From SVTX01 sp045577415 (lineage in GTDB: Bacteria > Bacillota > Clostridia > Oscillospirales > CAG-272), in the NCBI GenBank assembly GCA_045577415.1, contig JAZNII010000073.1:1-27448 (forward strand): DNA of 27,448 bases, given 5' to 3'. Shown here one piece after another: positions 14,273 through 21,464 of this stretch; the first letter of the stretch is position 1, and each line of letters opens with the position of its first letter. The translations under genes and the position numbers were made by a program. A model generated the notes under the pieces. That model was given only the letters and a program-made list of their open reading frames with translations, was not told the origin of the DNA and made no database searches.

Positions 14273-14299
14273 TATATACAAGTAATCGTAATTTGTCAA
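14271..14299 (-). promoter_or_regulatory. Perfect sigma-A promoter of the BMC shell gene
   Basis: Minus strand TTGACA (14299-14294), 17-nt spacer, TATAAT (14276-14271). It faces the promoter at 14244-14272 across a palindromic TATATAATTATATA core. The leader to the shell gene is about 97 nt and contains a small GCAG/CTGC hairpin. Confidence 0.88.
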
Positions 14300-14340
14300 T
14301 AGCTTGATAGAAAAAGAAAACGGCAAAAGAGAGGATAGAG

Positions 14341-14583
14341 ATGCACGAGCTTGGAGTTATTAGCTACGCCGTAAAAACGGTGAATGAGATCGCCGAGAAA
14401 AACGGCGTTGAGCGCATAAGATTTATAACGCTTGACGTGGGCGAGGACTCGGGATTCGTACCGGATTATCTCCACAAGCTCTATCCCGTGGCTATCGACG
14501 GCAAGACGAGATTCGAAGGCTCGGAGCTGAAGATATACATTGTCTCGGGTAGAGGACTGGTTATAAAAGAGATAGGATATTGA
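14341..14583 (+). CDS. HypA-like nickel metallochaperone lacking the zinc domain
   Basis: An 80-residue protein aligning with the nickel-binding half of HypA/HybF. It starts MHEL, where His2 is the Ni ligand in HypA, then has a VNEIAEKNGVERIRFITLDVGEDSGFVPDYL-like helix-strand region (split here as VNEIAEKNG and LDVGEDSGFVPDYL). It ends after the EGSELKIYIVSGRG strand. Classical HypA is about 113-118 residues and has a CxxC...CxxC zinc finger next; here the frame stops at a TGA and no CxxC follows in the 70 nt before the next gene. The ribosome binding site AGAGGA lies 5 nt upstream. It is the first gene of an operon with the Fe-S protein and hypB. It may be a Ni-binding partner of HypB without zinc regulation, or a repurposed subunit. 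Confidence 0.75.
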   Translation: MHELGVISYAVKTVNEIAEKNGVERIRFITLDVGEDSGFVPDYLHKLYPVAIDGKTRFEGSELKIYIVSGRGLVIKEIGY

Positions 14584-14655
14584 CAGATTCAAAGGACGGA
14601 AAAGTTTAGCTCTTCGAGTCGATCCCAAATATATATTTGAAAAGGATTTTCGCAG

Positions 14656-15723
14656 ATGGAAAACAAAGAAATGAACGCGACACCCGAAGCTAAAGAAGTC
14701 AAGCTTCAAGCAACTAATATCGACGAGGAGGGTAACGTCCTCTTTCTCGATGAGGAGAGATTTCACCGCTGGACTATCGGCTTTAAGCGCTACAAGCACA
14801 AGACCGACGGCATCGGCGTAAAGAAATTTTTGCTGACTAAGATCATCCACCTCAACGATAAGCGCTGGCCCTTGGCCCGCAAGCTCTACGGGATCTTGAT
14901 GAATAAGGTCGATCACTACAGAGACAGCGAGAAGAATGCCAAGTCCTTTAAGAAGCTTATCAAGATATACCCGGAGCTTGAGAGAAACACGGGTACTGTA
15001 ATTATGCCCTTGAACGTCGATATTTCCGACAAGGCAGAGAAGGTAACTCTGCCCGTGGATATGCTTAAGGCGGCTCTCAAAAAATCCAGCTTTATTGCGG
15101 GAATGAATTGCTGTCTCTGCCGTCAGTCAAATATCTGCAAGGATTACCCCATCGACCTCGGTTGTCTTTTCCTTGGCGAGAGCAGCCGCGCGGTGGTAAA
15201 ATACGGTCTTGCCCGTGAGTTTACATACGAGGAGGCATGCGAGAGAGTTGAAAGAGCGGCGGCTCTGGGTCTCCCTGCACAGTCGGTATGGATAGAGTTT
15301 GAGCAGCCTCTTTGGGGAATTCCCGACTCGGAAATGGATAAATTCCTTGAAATATGCTTCTGTTGCCCCTGCTGTTGCGCTCCTATGAGATTGTCGCGCG
15401 GCTCCGACGAGAGCGTGCGTATCCGCTTCCATCCCTCGGGCTGGACTGCAGTGCCTAACAGAACCAAGTGCGTGGGCTGCGGTCTCTGCGTAAAGGGTGA
15501 GAACGGATGTCCCACCGAGGCTATCAGTATCGGAGAAGATAAAAAGGTGGTTATCAATCAGGACAAGTGCATCGGTTGCGGAATCTGCATGAACCGCTGC
15601 AAGCTTGGCGTTATCACCATCAAGCAGACCATGCCTATGCGCGAGGATATTCTCGATTATTACGAGACCGAGTACAATATCGGCATTGAGATCTACAAAA
15701 AGGACGAAGAGAATAATGGATGA
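14656..15723 (+). CDS. Cys-rich 2[4Fe-4S] ferredoxin-domain protein
   Basis: A 355-residue soluble iron-sulfur protein. Residues 1-145 form a Lys-rich N-terminal region without cysteines. A central domain carries C152, C153, C155, C161 and C170 (NCCLCRQSN, then DLGCLFLGESS), and a very Cys-dense stretch follows at 234-241 (CFCCPCCC). The C-terminal bacterial ferredoxin fold has two clusters: C272, C275, C278 with C285 (a spacing longer than the usual CxxCxxCxxxCP) and C305, C308, C311, C315. The partner and reaction are unknown. It sits between a HypA-like gene and hypB, overlapping the latter by 8 nt. This suggests a role in metal-centre assembly or electron supply to a metalloenzyme. Ribosome binding site AAGGAT is 9 nt before ATG. 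Confidence 0.8.
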   Translation: MENKEMNATPEAKEVKLQATNIDEEGNVLFLDEERFHRWTIGFKRYKHKTDGIGVKKFLLTKIIHLNDKRWPLARKLYGILMNKVDHYRDSEKNAKSFKKLIKIYPELERNTGTVIMPLNVDISDKAEKVTLPVDMLKAALKKSSFIAGMNCCLCRQSNICKDYPIDLGCLFLGESSRAVVKYGLAREFTYEEACERVERAAALGLPAQSVWIEFEQPLWGIPDSEMDKFLEICFCCPCCCAPMRLSRGSDESVRIRFHPSGWTAVPNRTKCVGCGLCVKGENGCPTEAISIGEDKKVVINQDKCIGCGICMNRCKLGVITIKQTMPMREDILDYYETEYNIGIEIYKKDEENNG

Positions 15724-16384
15724 GATCAAAATAATCGAAGTCAAGCAGAGCATCTTTGAGGACAATGACAAGGATGCAGACTGCCTTCGCGAAAGACTTA
15801 AAGGTGAGAGGACCTTTCTTCTCAATCTTATGTCCTCTCCCGGCTCGGGTAAGACCACTATGCTGCTTGCTTTGGCGAAAAGGCTTTGCGACAAAATAAA
15901 GGTCGGAATTATGGAAGCCGACATCGATTCGGCGGTGGATGCCGAGACTATGCTTGCGGCGGGAGTCGAGACCATACAGATCCACACGGGCGGCATGTGC
16001 CATCTTGACGCGGATATGACCCGCCAAGGTCTTGATACTCTCGGAAGCGAGAGATTTGATCTCGTTATTCTCGAAAACGTGGGAAATCTCGTTTGCCCTG
16101 CGGAGTTTGACACGGGAGCTTGCAAGAATATGACTATTTTGTCTGTTCCCGAGGGCCACGACAAGCCCTTGAAATATCCGCTTATGTACGAGACCTGCCA
16201 GCTTTTGGTTGTCAACAAAATCGACGTTTTGCCGTATTTTGATTTTGACACCGAAAAGGTGGTTGAGTACGCGAGGATGAGAAATCCCGATATTAAGGTC
16301 ATCTTTGCGTCGGGAAGAACCGGCGAGGGCGTCGACGAGATCGCCGATTGGATCCTTGAGAACATGAAAGAATGGAATGAATAA
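15716..16384 (+). CDS. hypB: HypB-family nickel-insertion GTPase
   Basis: A 222-residue SIMIBI-class GTPase matching the HypB G domain. There is a Walker A at 41-48 (SPGSGKTT), an EADIDSAVDAE segment (68-78), metal-site C95-H96 (CHLDAD), NVGNLVCPAEFD with C127, SVPEGHDKPLKYP (143-155) and the base-specificity motif NKID (167-170). HypB delivers nickel together with HypA to [NiFe]-hydrogenase. The His-rich or CxxCGC N-terminal nickel store of some HypBs is absent. The chosen ATG overlaps the previous gene by 8 nt and is preceded by a purine-rich GGACGAAGAGA. Starts further upstream in this frame would add about 37 unrelated residues. No other hyp gene or hydrogenase is present, so the client enzyme is unknown. 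Confidence 0.92.
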   Translation: MDEIKIIEVKQSIFEDNDKDADCLRERLKGERTFLLNLMSSPGSGKTTMLLALAKRLCDKIKVGIMEADIDSAVDAETMLAAGVETIQIHTGGMCHLDADMTRQGLDTLGSERFDLVILENVGNLVCPAEFDTGACKNMTILSVPEGHDKPLKYPLMYETCQLLVVNKIDVLPYFDFDTEKVVEYARMRNPDIKVIFASGRTGEGVDEIADWILENMKEWNE

Positions 16385-16392
16385 AACAAAAG

Positions 16393-16414
16393 GGGCTGAC
16401 CGCAAGGTCAGCCC
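16393..16414 (-). terminator. Terminator between hypB and the GyrB-like gene
   Basis: A 9-bp GC-rich perfect stem GGGCTGACC/GGTCAGCCC with a GCAA loop. On the minus strand it is followed by CTTTTGTTTT, a good tail for the gene at 16422. The plus-strand tail (ATAAATTTT) is weaker, but it may still end the hypB transcript. Confidence 0.8.
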
Positions 16415-16421
16415 ATAAATT

Positions 16422-18428
16422 TTACGCATCAATATCCTTCATATACTCTCGTCCGTGAGCAGCGATGAACGCCTTTCTCGCGGGGAGATTGTCGCCAAGG
16501 AGGGTGTCGAAGATGCGGTCGGTCTCATCCTGATCGGCAGGCACGACGGCAATAAGACGGCGGGTGGCGGGGTTCATAGTGGTCTCCCACATCATATCCG
16601 CGTCGTTCTCGCCAAGACCCTTGGAGCGCTGAAGCGTATACTTTTTGTTGCCCAGCTCCTTGAGAATGTCCGCTTTTTCAAATTCATCAAAGGCGAAATA
16701 GGTCTTATCCTTGGTGGTTATCTCGAAAAGGGGAGTTTCGGCGATAAATACTCGCTTTTCCTTTAAGAGCGTGGGAAGCAGACGGTAGAACATGGTCAGA
16801 AGCAGGGTTCTTATCTGGAATCCGTCCTCGTCAGCATCGGTACAGATAATGATCTTCGACCAACGGAGAGAATCGAGGTCAAAGGGAAGTATATCTCCCT
16901 TTTTCTTGCTCTCGATCTCAACGCCGCAGCCGATGACCTTCAATAGATCGGTAATGATCTCGCTCTTAAAAATACGGTCGTAGTCGGCTTTGAGACAGTT
17001 CAGCGTCTTACCTCTGATAGGTATTATCGCCTGAAATTCGGAGTCTCGTCCCATTTTGCAAGAACCCAATGCCGAGTCACCCTCAACGATATAAAGCTCG
17101 CGGAGCGTGGGGTCCTTGGAGCGGCAGTTGACGAATTTTTCCACGCGGTTTGCGATGTCGATAGTACCCGTCAGCTTCTTTTTGACGTTCAGTCTTTCCT
17201 TTTCCGCAGACTCGCGGCTTCGCTTGTTGACAAGCACCTGACCTGCTATCTTGTCAGCCTCCATGGGATGCTCGATGAAATAAATCTCCAAATTGGTGCG
17301 GAGAAAATCGTTCATCGCCTCGTAGATGAAGGTGTTGGTGATAGCCTTTTTGGTCTGGTTTTCGTAGGACGTCATAGTGGAGAAGCTATTGCTCACAAGC
17401 ACAAGGCAGTCCTCGACGTCAGCAAATGTGATGTTGGACTCGTTTTTTGTATATTTTCCCGACGATTTAAGATGTTTGTCAATGGCAAACGTAAACGCCT
17501 TTCTCACCGCTTTGTCGGGAGAGCCGCCGTGTTCGAGAAAGCTGGAATTGTGGTAATATTCAAGACGGTTCGTGGTGTTGGATATGCAGAATGAGATGTC
17601 AGCCTTCAGCTTGTACTCGTCCTTGTCGTCGCGGTCGCGTCCCTGAGTCTCAAGATGCCAGAGGACAGGCTCGGTCTGCGCGCTCTCTCCCACGATCTCC
17701 TTGATATAGTCGGAGATTCCGTTCTCATAAAGGTATTTTTCCTCGATCTTCTCACCGTCGGAGTTGACGTACTGAAAGAGGAATGAAATGCCTGCGTTGA
17801 CCACCGCCTGACGGTGAAGTATTTCCTTGATACGCTCGGGAGTGATATTTATATCGGTAAAGACCTCGGAGTCGGGACGCCAGTGAATGACGGTACCCGT
17901 TCTTTTTTCTTTTTTGTCAAGCTCTCGCTCTTCAAGCTGACCCGTCACAGGCTCGCCCTTTTTGAAAGCTATGTGACGCTCAAACTTTCCGTCGTAGGAA
18001 TAGACGTTCATGAACTCGGAGGAATACTGGGTCGCGCAAGCGCCGAGACCGTTAAGTCCGAGAGAGTATTCGTAAGCCGACGCTCCGTTGTTATTATCAT
18101 ATTTACCGCCCGCGTAAAGCTCGCAGTAGATAAGATCCCAGTTCCATCTCTGCTCCTTTTCGTTGTAGCCGAGAGGTACTCCGCGTCCGTGGTCGTCCAC
18201 GGTTATGCTCTTATCGGGGTGGAGGATGGTGAGGATCTCGTTGCCGTGACCCTCTCTCGCCTCGTCCACCGAGTTGGAAAGTATTTCGAAATATGAATGC
18301 TCGCAGCCCTCAAGTCCGTCCGAGCCGAATATGACTGCGGGGCGCTTACGTACACGGTCTGCACCCTTCAGGGCGCGTATGCTCTGGTCGTTATAGTGCT
18401 GCGAGGATTTAGTCTTGTTATCTGCCAT
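16422..18428 (-). CDS. Divergent GyrB/ParE-type IIA topoisomerase B subunit
   Basis: A 668-residue ATPase subunit of a type IIA topoisomerase. The start MADNKTKSS is chosen because AAAGGAA lies 10 nt upstream; the longer frame adds 16 hydrophobic residues without a ribosome binding site. The GHKL ATPase is recognisable but altered: RKRPAVIFGSDGLEG, EILSNSVDEAR (canonical DNSIDEA), DDHGRGVP and LGLNGLGA. The transducer region contains TNRLEYYHN, and the TOPRIM domain contains LYIVEGDSALGSC and CTDADEDGFQIRTLLLTMFYR. The end has SKGLGEND and NPATRRL. All catalytic acidic residues are there. Its A-subunit partner (GyrA/ParC) is not adjacent. It is likely a second, lineage-specific topoisomerase beside standard gyrase; a ParE role is the main alternative. 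Confidence 0.88.
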   Translation of the reverse strand: MADNKTKSSQHYNDQSIRALKGADRVRKRPAVIFGSDGLEGCEHSYFEILSNSVDEAREGHGNEILTILHPDKSITVDDHGRGVPLGYNEKEQRWNWDLIYCELYAGGKYDNNNGASAYEYSLGLNGLGACATQYSSEFMNVYSYDGKFERHIAFKKGEPVTGQLEERELDKKEKRTGTVIHWRPDSEVFTDINITPERIKEILHRQAVVNAGISFLFQYVNSDGEKIEEKYLYENGISDYIKEIVGESAQTEPVLWHLETQGRDRDDKDEYKLKADISFCISNTTNRLEYYHNSSFLEHGGSPDKAVRKAFTFAIDKHLKSSGKYTKNESNITFADVEDCLVLVSNSFSTMTSYENQTKKAITNTFIYEAMNDFLRTNLEIYFIEHPMEADKIAGQVLVNKRSRESAEKERLNVKKKLTGTIDIANRVEKFVNCRSKDPTLRELYIVEGDSALGSCKMGRDSEFQAIIPIRGKTLNCLKADYDRIFKSEIITDLLKVIGCGVEIESKKKGDILPFDLDSLRWSKIIICTDADEDGFQIRTLLLTMFYRLLPTLLKEKRVFIAETPLFEITTKDKTYFAFDEFEKADILKELGNKKYTLQRSKGLGENDADMMWETTMNPATRRLIAVVPADQDETDRIFDTLLGDNLPARKAFIAAHGREYMKDIDA

Positions 18429-18481
18429 TGAAATGATATTCCTTTCAAAACGTAGAAATAAAACAGATTTATTCACTTTAA

Positions 18482-18510
18482 ATTATACCACAAAATTTTG
18501 CATTTGAAAA
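18482..18510 (-). promoter_or_regulatory. Sigma-A promoter of the GyrB-like gene
   Basis: Minus strand TTTTCA (18510-18505), 17-nt spacer, TATAAT (18487-18482), with extended -10 TGG. The sequence before the -10 (TTTTGTGG) resembles that of the tRNA promoters. Confidence 0.7.
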
Positions 18511-18582
18511 GTGGCAAAATGACCGAATTGGTCGGATTTTAGGTTTGTTTACAAAAAATTTTAGATTTTGTGCTAAATTCTC

Positions 18583-18611
18583 TTGAAAGTTTATAATAAA
18601 TATTATATAAT
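18583..18611 (+). promoter_or_regulatory. Sigma-A promoter of murD
   Basis: TTGAAA (18583-18588), 17-nt spacer, TATAAT (18606-18611). It is divergent from the GyrB-like promoter and about 33 nt before the murD start. Confidence 0.8.
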
Positions 18612-18644
18612 TAAAATAGCGCAGTATGCGCCATGGAGGTCGCT

Positions 18645-20069
18645 TTGGATATCAAGGAATATTTGTCTGATAGATTTAAAAATAAAACATGTCACGTGCT
18701 GGGCTTTGGTCGCTCAAATAAGCCCCTTGCAGAAATGCTGATTTCGACAGGTGCGAGTGTGACGGTTCATGATAAAAATGAAAAAGTACTTGAAGATGAG
18801 TTTTCACGCTCTCTTGCCGATAAAGGTGTAGGTTTTGTTCTTGGAGACGGTTATCTTGAAGGGTTGAACGGAGATTTTATCTTCCGCTCACCGGGATTTC
18901 GTCACGACCTGCCCGAGATAAAACGGGCGGTGGACAATGGCGCGACATTGAGCAGCGAAATGGAGCTTTTCTTTGAGATCTGCCCATGTCCGATTTTCGG
19001 TATCACGGGTTCTGACGGAAAGACCACCACAACCACGCTGACCCACCTTTTCCTCGATACGGCAAAGCGCAAGAGCGGTCACAGAGCTTATGTCGGCGGC
19101 AATATCGGCGCGCCGCTTCTGCCTTTGGTCTTTGAAATGACCGAAAACGACGTTGCGGTAGTGGAGCTTTCAAGCTTTCAGTTGCAGACAATGAGACGGT
19201 CGCCCTCGCGCGCTATAATCACCAACATCACGCCCAATCACCTTAATTGGCATACCGATATGGACGAGTACATAACCGCGAAGTGCAACATCTGCCGTCA
19301 CGACGGCGTTACGATGCTGGTCGCCAACGCCGAAAACAATGTGACACGCGAGATCTCAAAGAACAGCGACCTGCCCGTGACCTATTTTTCGTCGAAAAAG
19401 AACGCGTACGCCGACATCGTGCCGTTCTTCAAGAAAAACTGCAACGCTATTTATGAGGACGGCGGCGTTATTTGTTTTGATAACGGCGAGAGCAGAGAAG
19501 TGATTTTGCACACCGCGGATATTCTCATACCCGGCAGACATAACGTGGAAAATTATATGGCGGCTATCGCCATCACACGCGGATTTGTGTCTAATGAGAC
19601 TATACGCGAGATAGCTACAAGCTTTGGCGGTGTTGAGCATCGTCTTGAGTTCGTCAGAGAGAAGGACGGAGTCAAGTTTTATAACAGCTCTATAGATTCA
19701 AGTCCTACGAGGACTTCGGCGGCGCTTTCGGCGCTTCCCAAGGCTCCCATTATCATCCTCGGCGGCTCGGACAAAAACATACCTTTCGACGGTCTGGCTA
19801 TTGATATTTGCCAAAAGACCAAGGCGGCGATAGTTACGGGCGAGTCCGCGCCGAAGATCCTTGCCGAGATCGAAAAATGCCCTCTTTACGACAAACAGAA
19901 GCTCATAGTCAAGCATATCCCCGATTTCGGTGAGGCGGTAATTGCGGCGGCAGAGATCGCCGAGCAGGGCGACATAGTTCTTCTTTCTCCCGCGTGCGCC
20001 AGCTTCGATAATTTTAAAGATTTCGCCGATAGGGGTAATTGTTTCAAAACGATCGTTCGGGAATTATAA
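18645..20069 (+). CDS. murD: UDP-N-acetylmuramoylalanine--D-glutamate ligase MurD (clostridial variant)
   Basis: A 474-residue Mur ligase adding D-Glu to UDP-MurNAc-L-Ala. An N-terminal Rossmann loop (VLGFGRSNK) leads to SPGFRHDLPE, the P-loop GSDGKTTTTTL (usual GTNGKTT), VELSSFQL, TNITPNHLNWH (usual DHLDRH) and HRLEFV. NSSIDSSPTRTSAAL takes the place of the usual NDSKATN. Together these identify MurD of the clostridial subtype. The best start is TTG at 18645 because GGAGGT ends 4 nt before it; ATG at 18633 lies inside the Shine-Dalgarno and has no ribosome binding site of its own (four extra residues). It has its own promoter. No clear terminator separates it from the next gene, so read-through is possible. 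Confidence 0.93.
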   Translation: MDIKEYLSDRFKNKTCHVLGFGRSNKPLAEMLISTGASVTVHDKNEKVLEDEFSRSLADKGVGFVLGDGYLEGLNGDFIFRSPGFRHDLPEIKRAVDNGATLSSEMELFFEICPCPIFGITGSDGKTTTTTLTHLFLDTAKRKSGHRAYVGGNIGAPLLPLVFEMTENDVAVVELSSFQLQTMRRSPSRAIITNITPNHLNWHTDMDEYITAKCNICRHDGVTMLVANAENNVTREISKNSDLPVTYFSSKKNAYADIVPFFKKNCNAIYEDGGVICFDNGESREVILHTADILIPGRHNVENYMAAIAITRGFVSNETIREIATSFGGVEHRLEFVREKDGVKFYNSSIDSSPTRTSAALSALPKAPIIILGGSDKNIPFDGLAIDICQKTKAAIVTGESAPKILAEIEKCPLYDKQKLIVKHIPDFGEAVIAAAEIAEQGDIVLLSPACASFDNFKDFADRGNCFKTIVREL

Positions 20070-20102
20070 CAATCCTGTAAATTTTTTGAGAAAGGTTTTT
20101 GT

Positions 20103-20151
20103 GTCGCTTTTTGCCTAAAAAGCGACCGAGGTCAAGGGCGAGTAGCCCTTG
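20103..20151 (+). repeat. Double stem-loop in the murD-methionine gamma-lyase gap
   Basis: GTCGCTTTTT (20103-20112) pairs with AAAAAGCGAC (20117-20126) around GCCT. CAAGGGC (20133-20139) pairs with GCCCTTG (20145-20151) around GAGTA. Neither stem is followed by a U-tract, so they are not typical terminators. They lie 23-72 nt before the next ATG and may be an mRNA leader structure or a dispersed intergenic palindrome. Confidence 0.6.
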
Positions 20152-20174
20152 GAACAAACGAAAGGATCACAAAA

Positions 20175-21437
20175 ATGCAATTTTCACAGAGAATCAACGA
20201 GATCGCGGTGTCTGCCGAGAAGGCTCTCGCCCCGATATTTGCAAAAATAGACGAAATATCGTTTGAAAACACCAACAGAGTAATGGACGCATTTCGTGAG
20301 CATAGAGTTGCGGCTACCAATTTTGATACCACGAGCGGCTACGGCTACGACGACAGAGGTCGCGACGTTCTCGACCGAATCTGGGCGGACGTTATGGGCG
20401 CCGAGGCGGCGTTCGTGCGCCACCAGATAGTCAACGGCACACAGGCTTTGACTATCGGACTTTTCGGTCTGCTCCGTCCGAATGACCTTATGTGTTCCAT
20501 AGCGGGCAAGCCCTACGATACCCTTGAGGAGGTCATCGGAATACAAGGAGAGGCGGGCAACGGCTCGCTTGCCGATTTCGGCGTCCGCTACAAGCAGATA
20601 GAGCTTACCGAGGACGGCAATTTCGACTTCGACGCCATCGGCGAGACCTTGAAAAGCGAAATGTCAGACGGCAGACCCGTCAAGGTCATTTTCATTCAGC
20701 GCTCCAAGGGCTATCTTAACAGAAAGACGCTTTCCGTTGCCGAGATAGGCGAGGCGGTCAGATTCGTCAAGTCGATCTCTCCCGAAACCTACGTTGTGGT
20801 AGACAACTGCTACGGCGAGTTTACCGAGACGATAGAGCCCACCCACGTTGGCGCGGATATGATAATCGGCTCGCTTATAAAGAACCCCGGCGGCGGTATG
20901 GCAGAGACAGGCGGCTACATAGCGGGTACTGCACGCGCCGTTGAGCTTGCATCTTACAGACTGACAAGCGTCGGTTGCGGTCTTGAGGTAGGCGCGACGG
21001 TCGGTCAGACTAAGAATATGTATAAAGGGCTTTTCTACGCGCCCCACACCACCGCGCAGGCGCTTAAGACCGCGCACCTTGCGGCGTATGTCTTCGGTGA
21101 GATGGGATACAACGTCGCTCCCAAGTGGGACGAGGTGCGTTCCGACATTATTCAGACAGTTATTACAGGTCAGCCCGAGCTGCTCTGCGCATTCTGCCGC
21201 GGAATACAGAAGGGTTCGCCCGTGGATTCCTTCGTTACTCCCGAGCCTTGGGCTATGCCGGGTTACACCGACGAGGTAATTATGGCGGCGGGAGCCTTCG
21301 TGCAGGGCGCATCCATCGAGCTTTCTGCCGACGGACCTATGCGTCCCCCTTACACCGTATTCTTCCAAGGCGGACTTACCTATGAGAGCGGAAAGATTGG
21401 TATTCTTTCGGCAGCCGAGGAGATGCTGAAGCAATAA
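20175..21437 (+). CDS. Methionine gamma-lyase family PLP enzyme (aluminium-resistance family)
   Basis: A 420-residue fold-type I PLP enzyme of the Met_gamma_lyase family (PF06838), long annotated as aluminium resistance protein and represented by Bacillus YnbB. The diagnostic stretches are FDTTSGYGYDDRGRD (50-64), RHQIVNGTQAL (82-92) and VVVDNCYGEF (207-216). GSLIKNPGGG holds the probable Schiff-base Lys236, and PYTVFFQGGLTYE lies near the C-terminus. The likely reaction is C-S or C-gamma elimination on a sulfur amino acid, but the true substrate is not established. Start ATG follows an ACGAAAGGA ribosome binding site. It heads a co-directional run of five genes with short gaps; a cysteine desulfurase is third, giving a possible sulfur-metabolism theme (inference). 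Confidence 0.92.
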   Translation: MQFSQRINEIAVSAEKALAPIFAKIDEISFENTNRVMDAFREHRVAATNFDTTSGYGYDDRGRDVLDRIWADVMGAEAAFVRHQIVNGTQALTIGLFGLLRPNDLMCSIAGKPYDTLEEVIGIQGEAGNGSLADFGVRYKQIELTEDGNFDFDAIGETLKSEMSDGRPVKVIFIQRSKGYLNRKTLSVAEIGEAVRFVKSISPETYVVVDNCYGEFTETIEPTHVGADMIIGSLIKNPGGGMAETGGYIAGTARAVELASYRLTSVGCGLEVGATVGQTKNMYKGLFYAPHTTAQALKTAHLAAYVFGEMGYNVAPKWDEVRSDIIQTVITGQPELLCAFCRGIQKGSPVDSFVTPEPWAMPGYTDEVIMAAGAFVQGASIELSADGPMRPPYTVFFQGGLTYESGKIGILSAAEEMLKQ

Positions 21438-21464
21438 TAAATCTCAAAACGGAGAAACAAAAAA

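Noticed and set aside
15127..16389. 420-codon open frame on the minus strand
   Set aside because: Antisense to the Fe-S protein and hypB, both of which have clear motifs; no ribosome binding site and low-complexity Ser-rich translation.
20664..21434. 256-codon minus-strand frame opposite the methionine gamma-lyase
   Set aside because: Antisense shadow of a complete PLP enzyme; no promoter or ribosome binding site.
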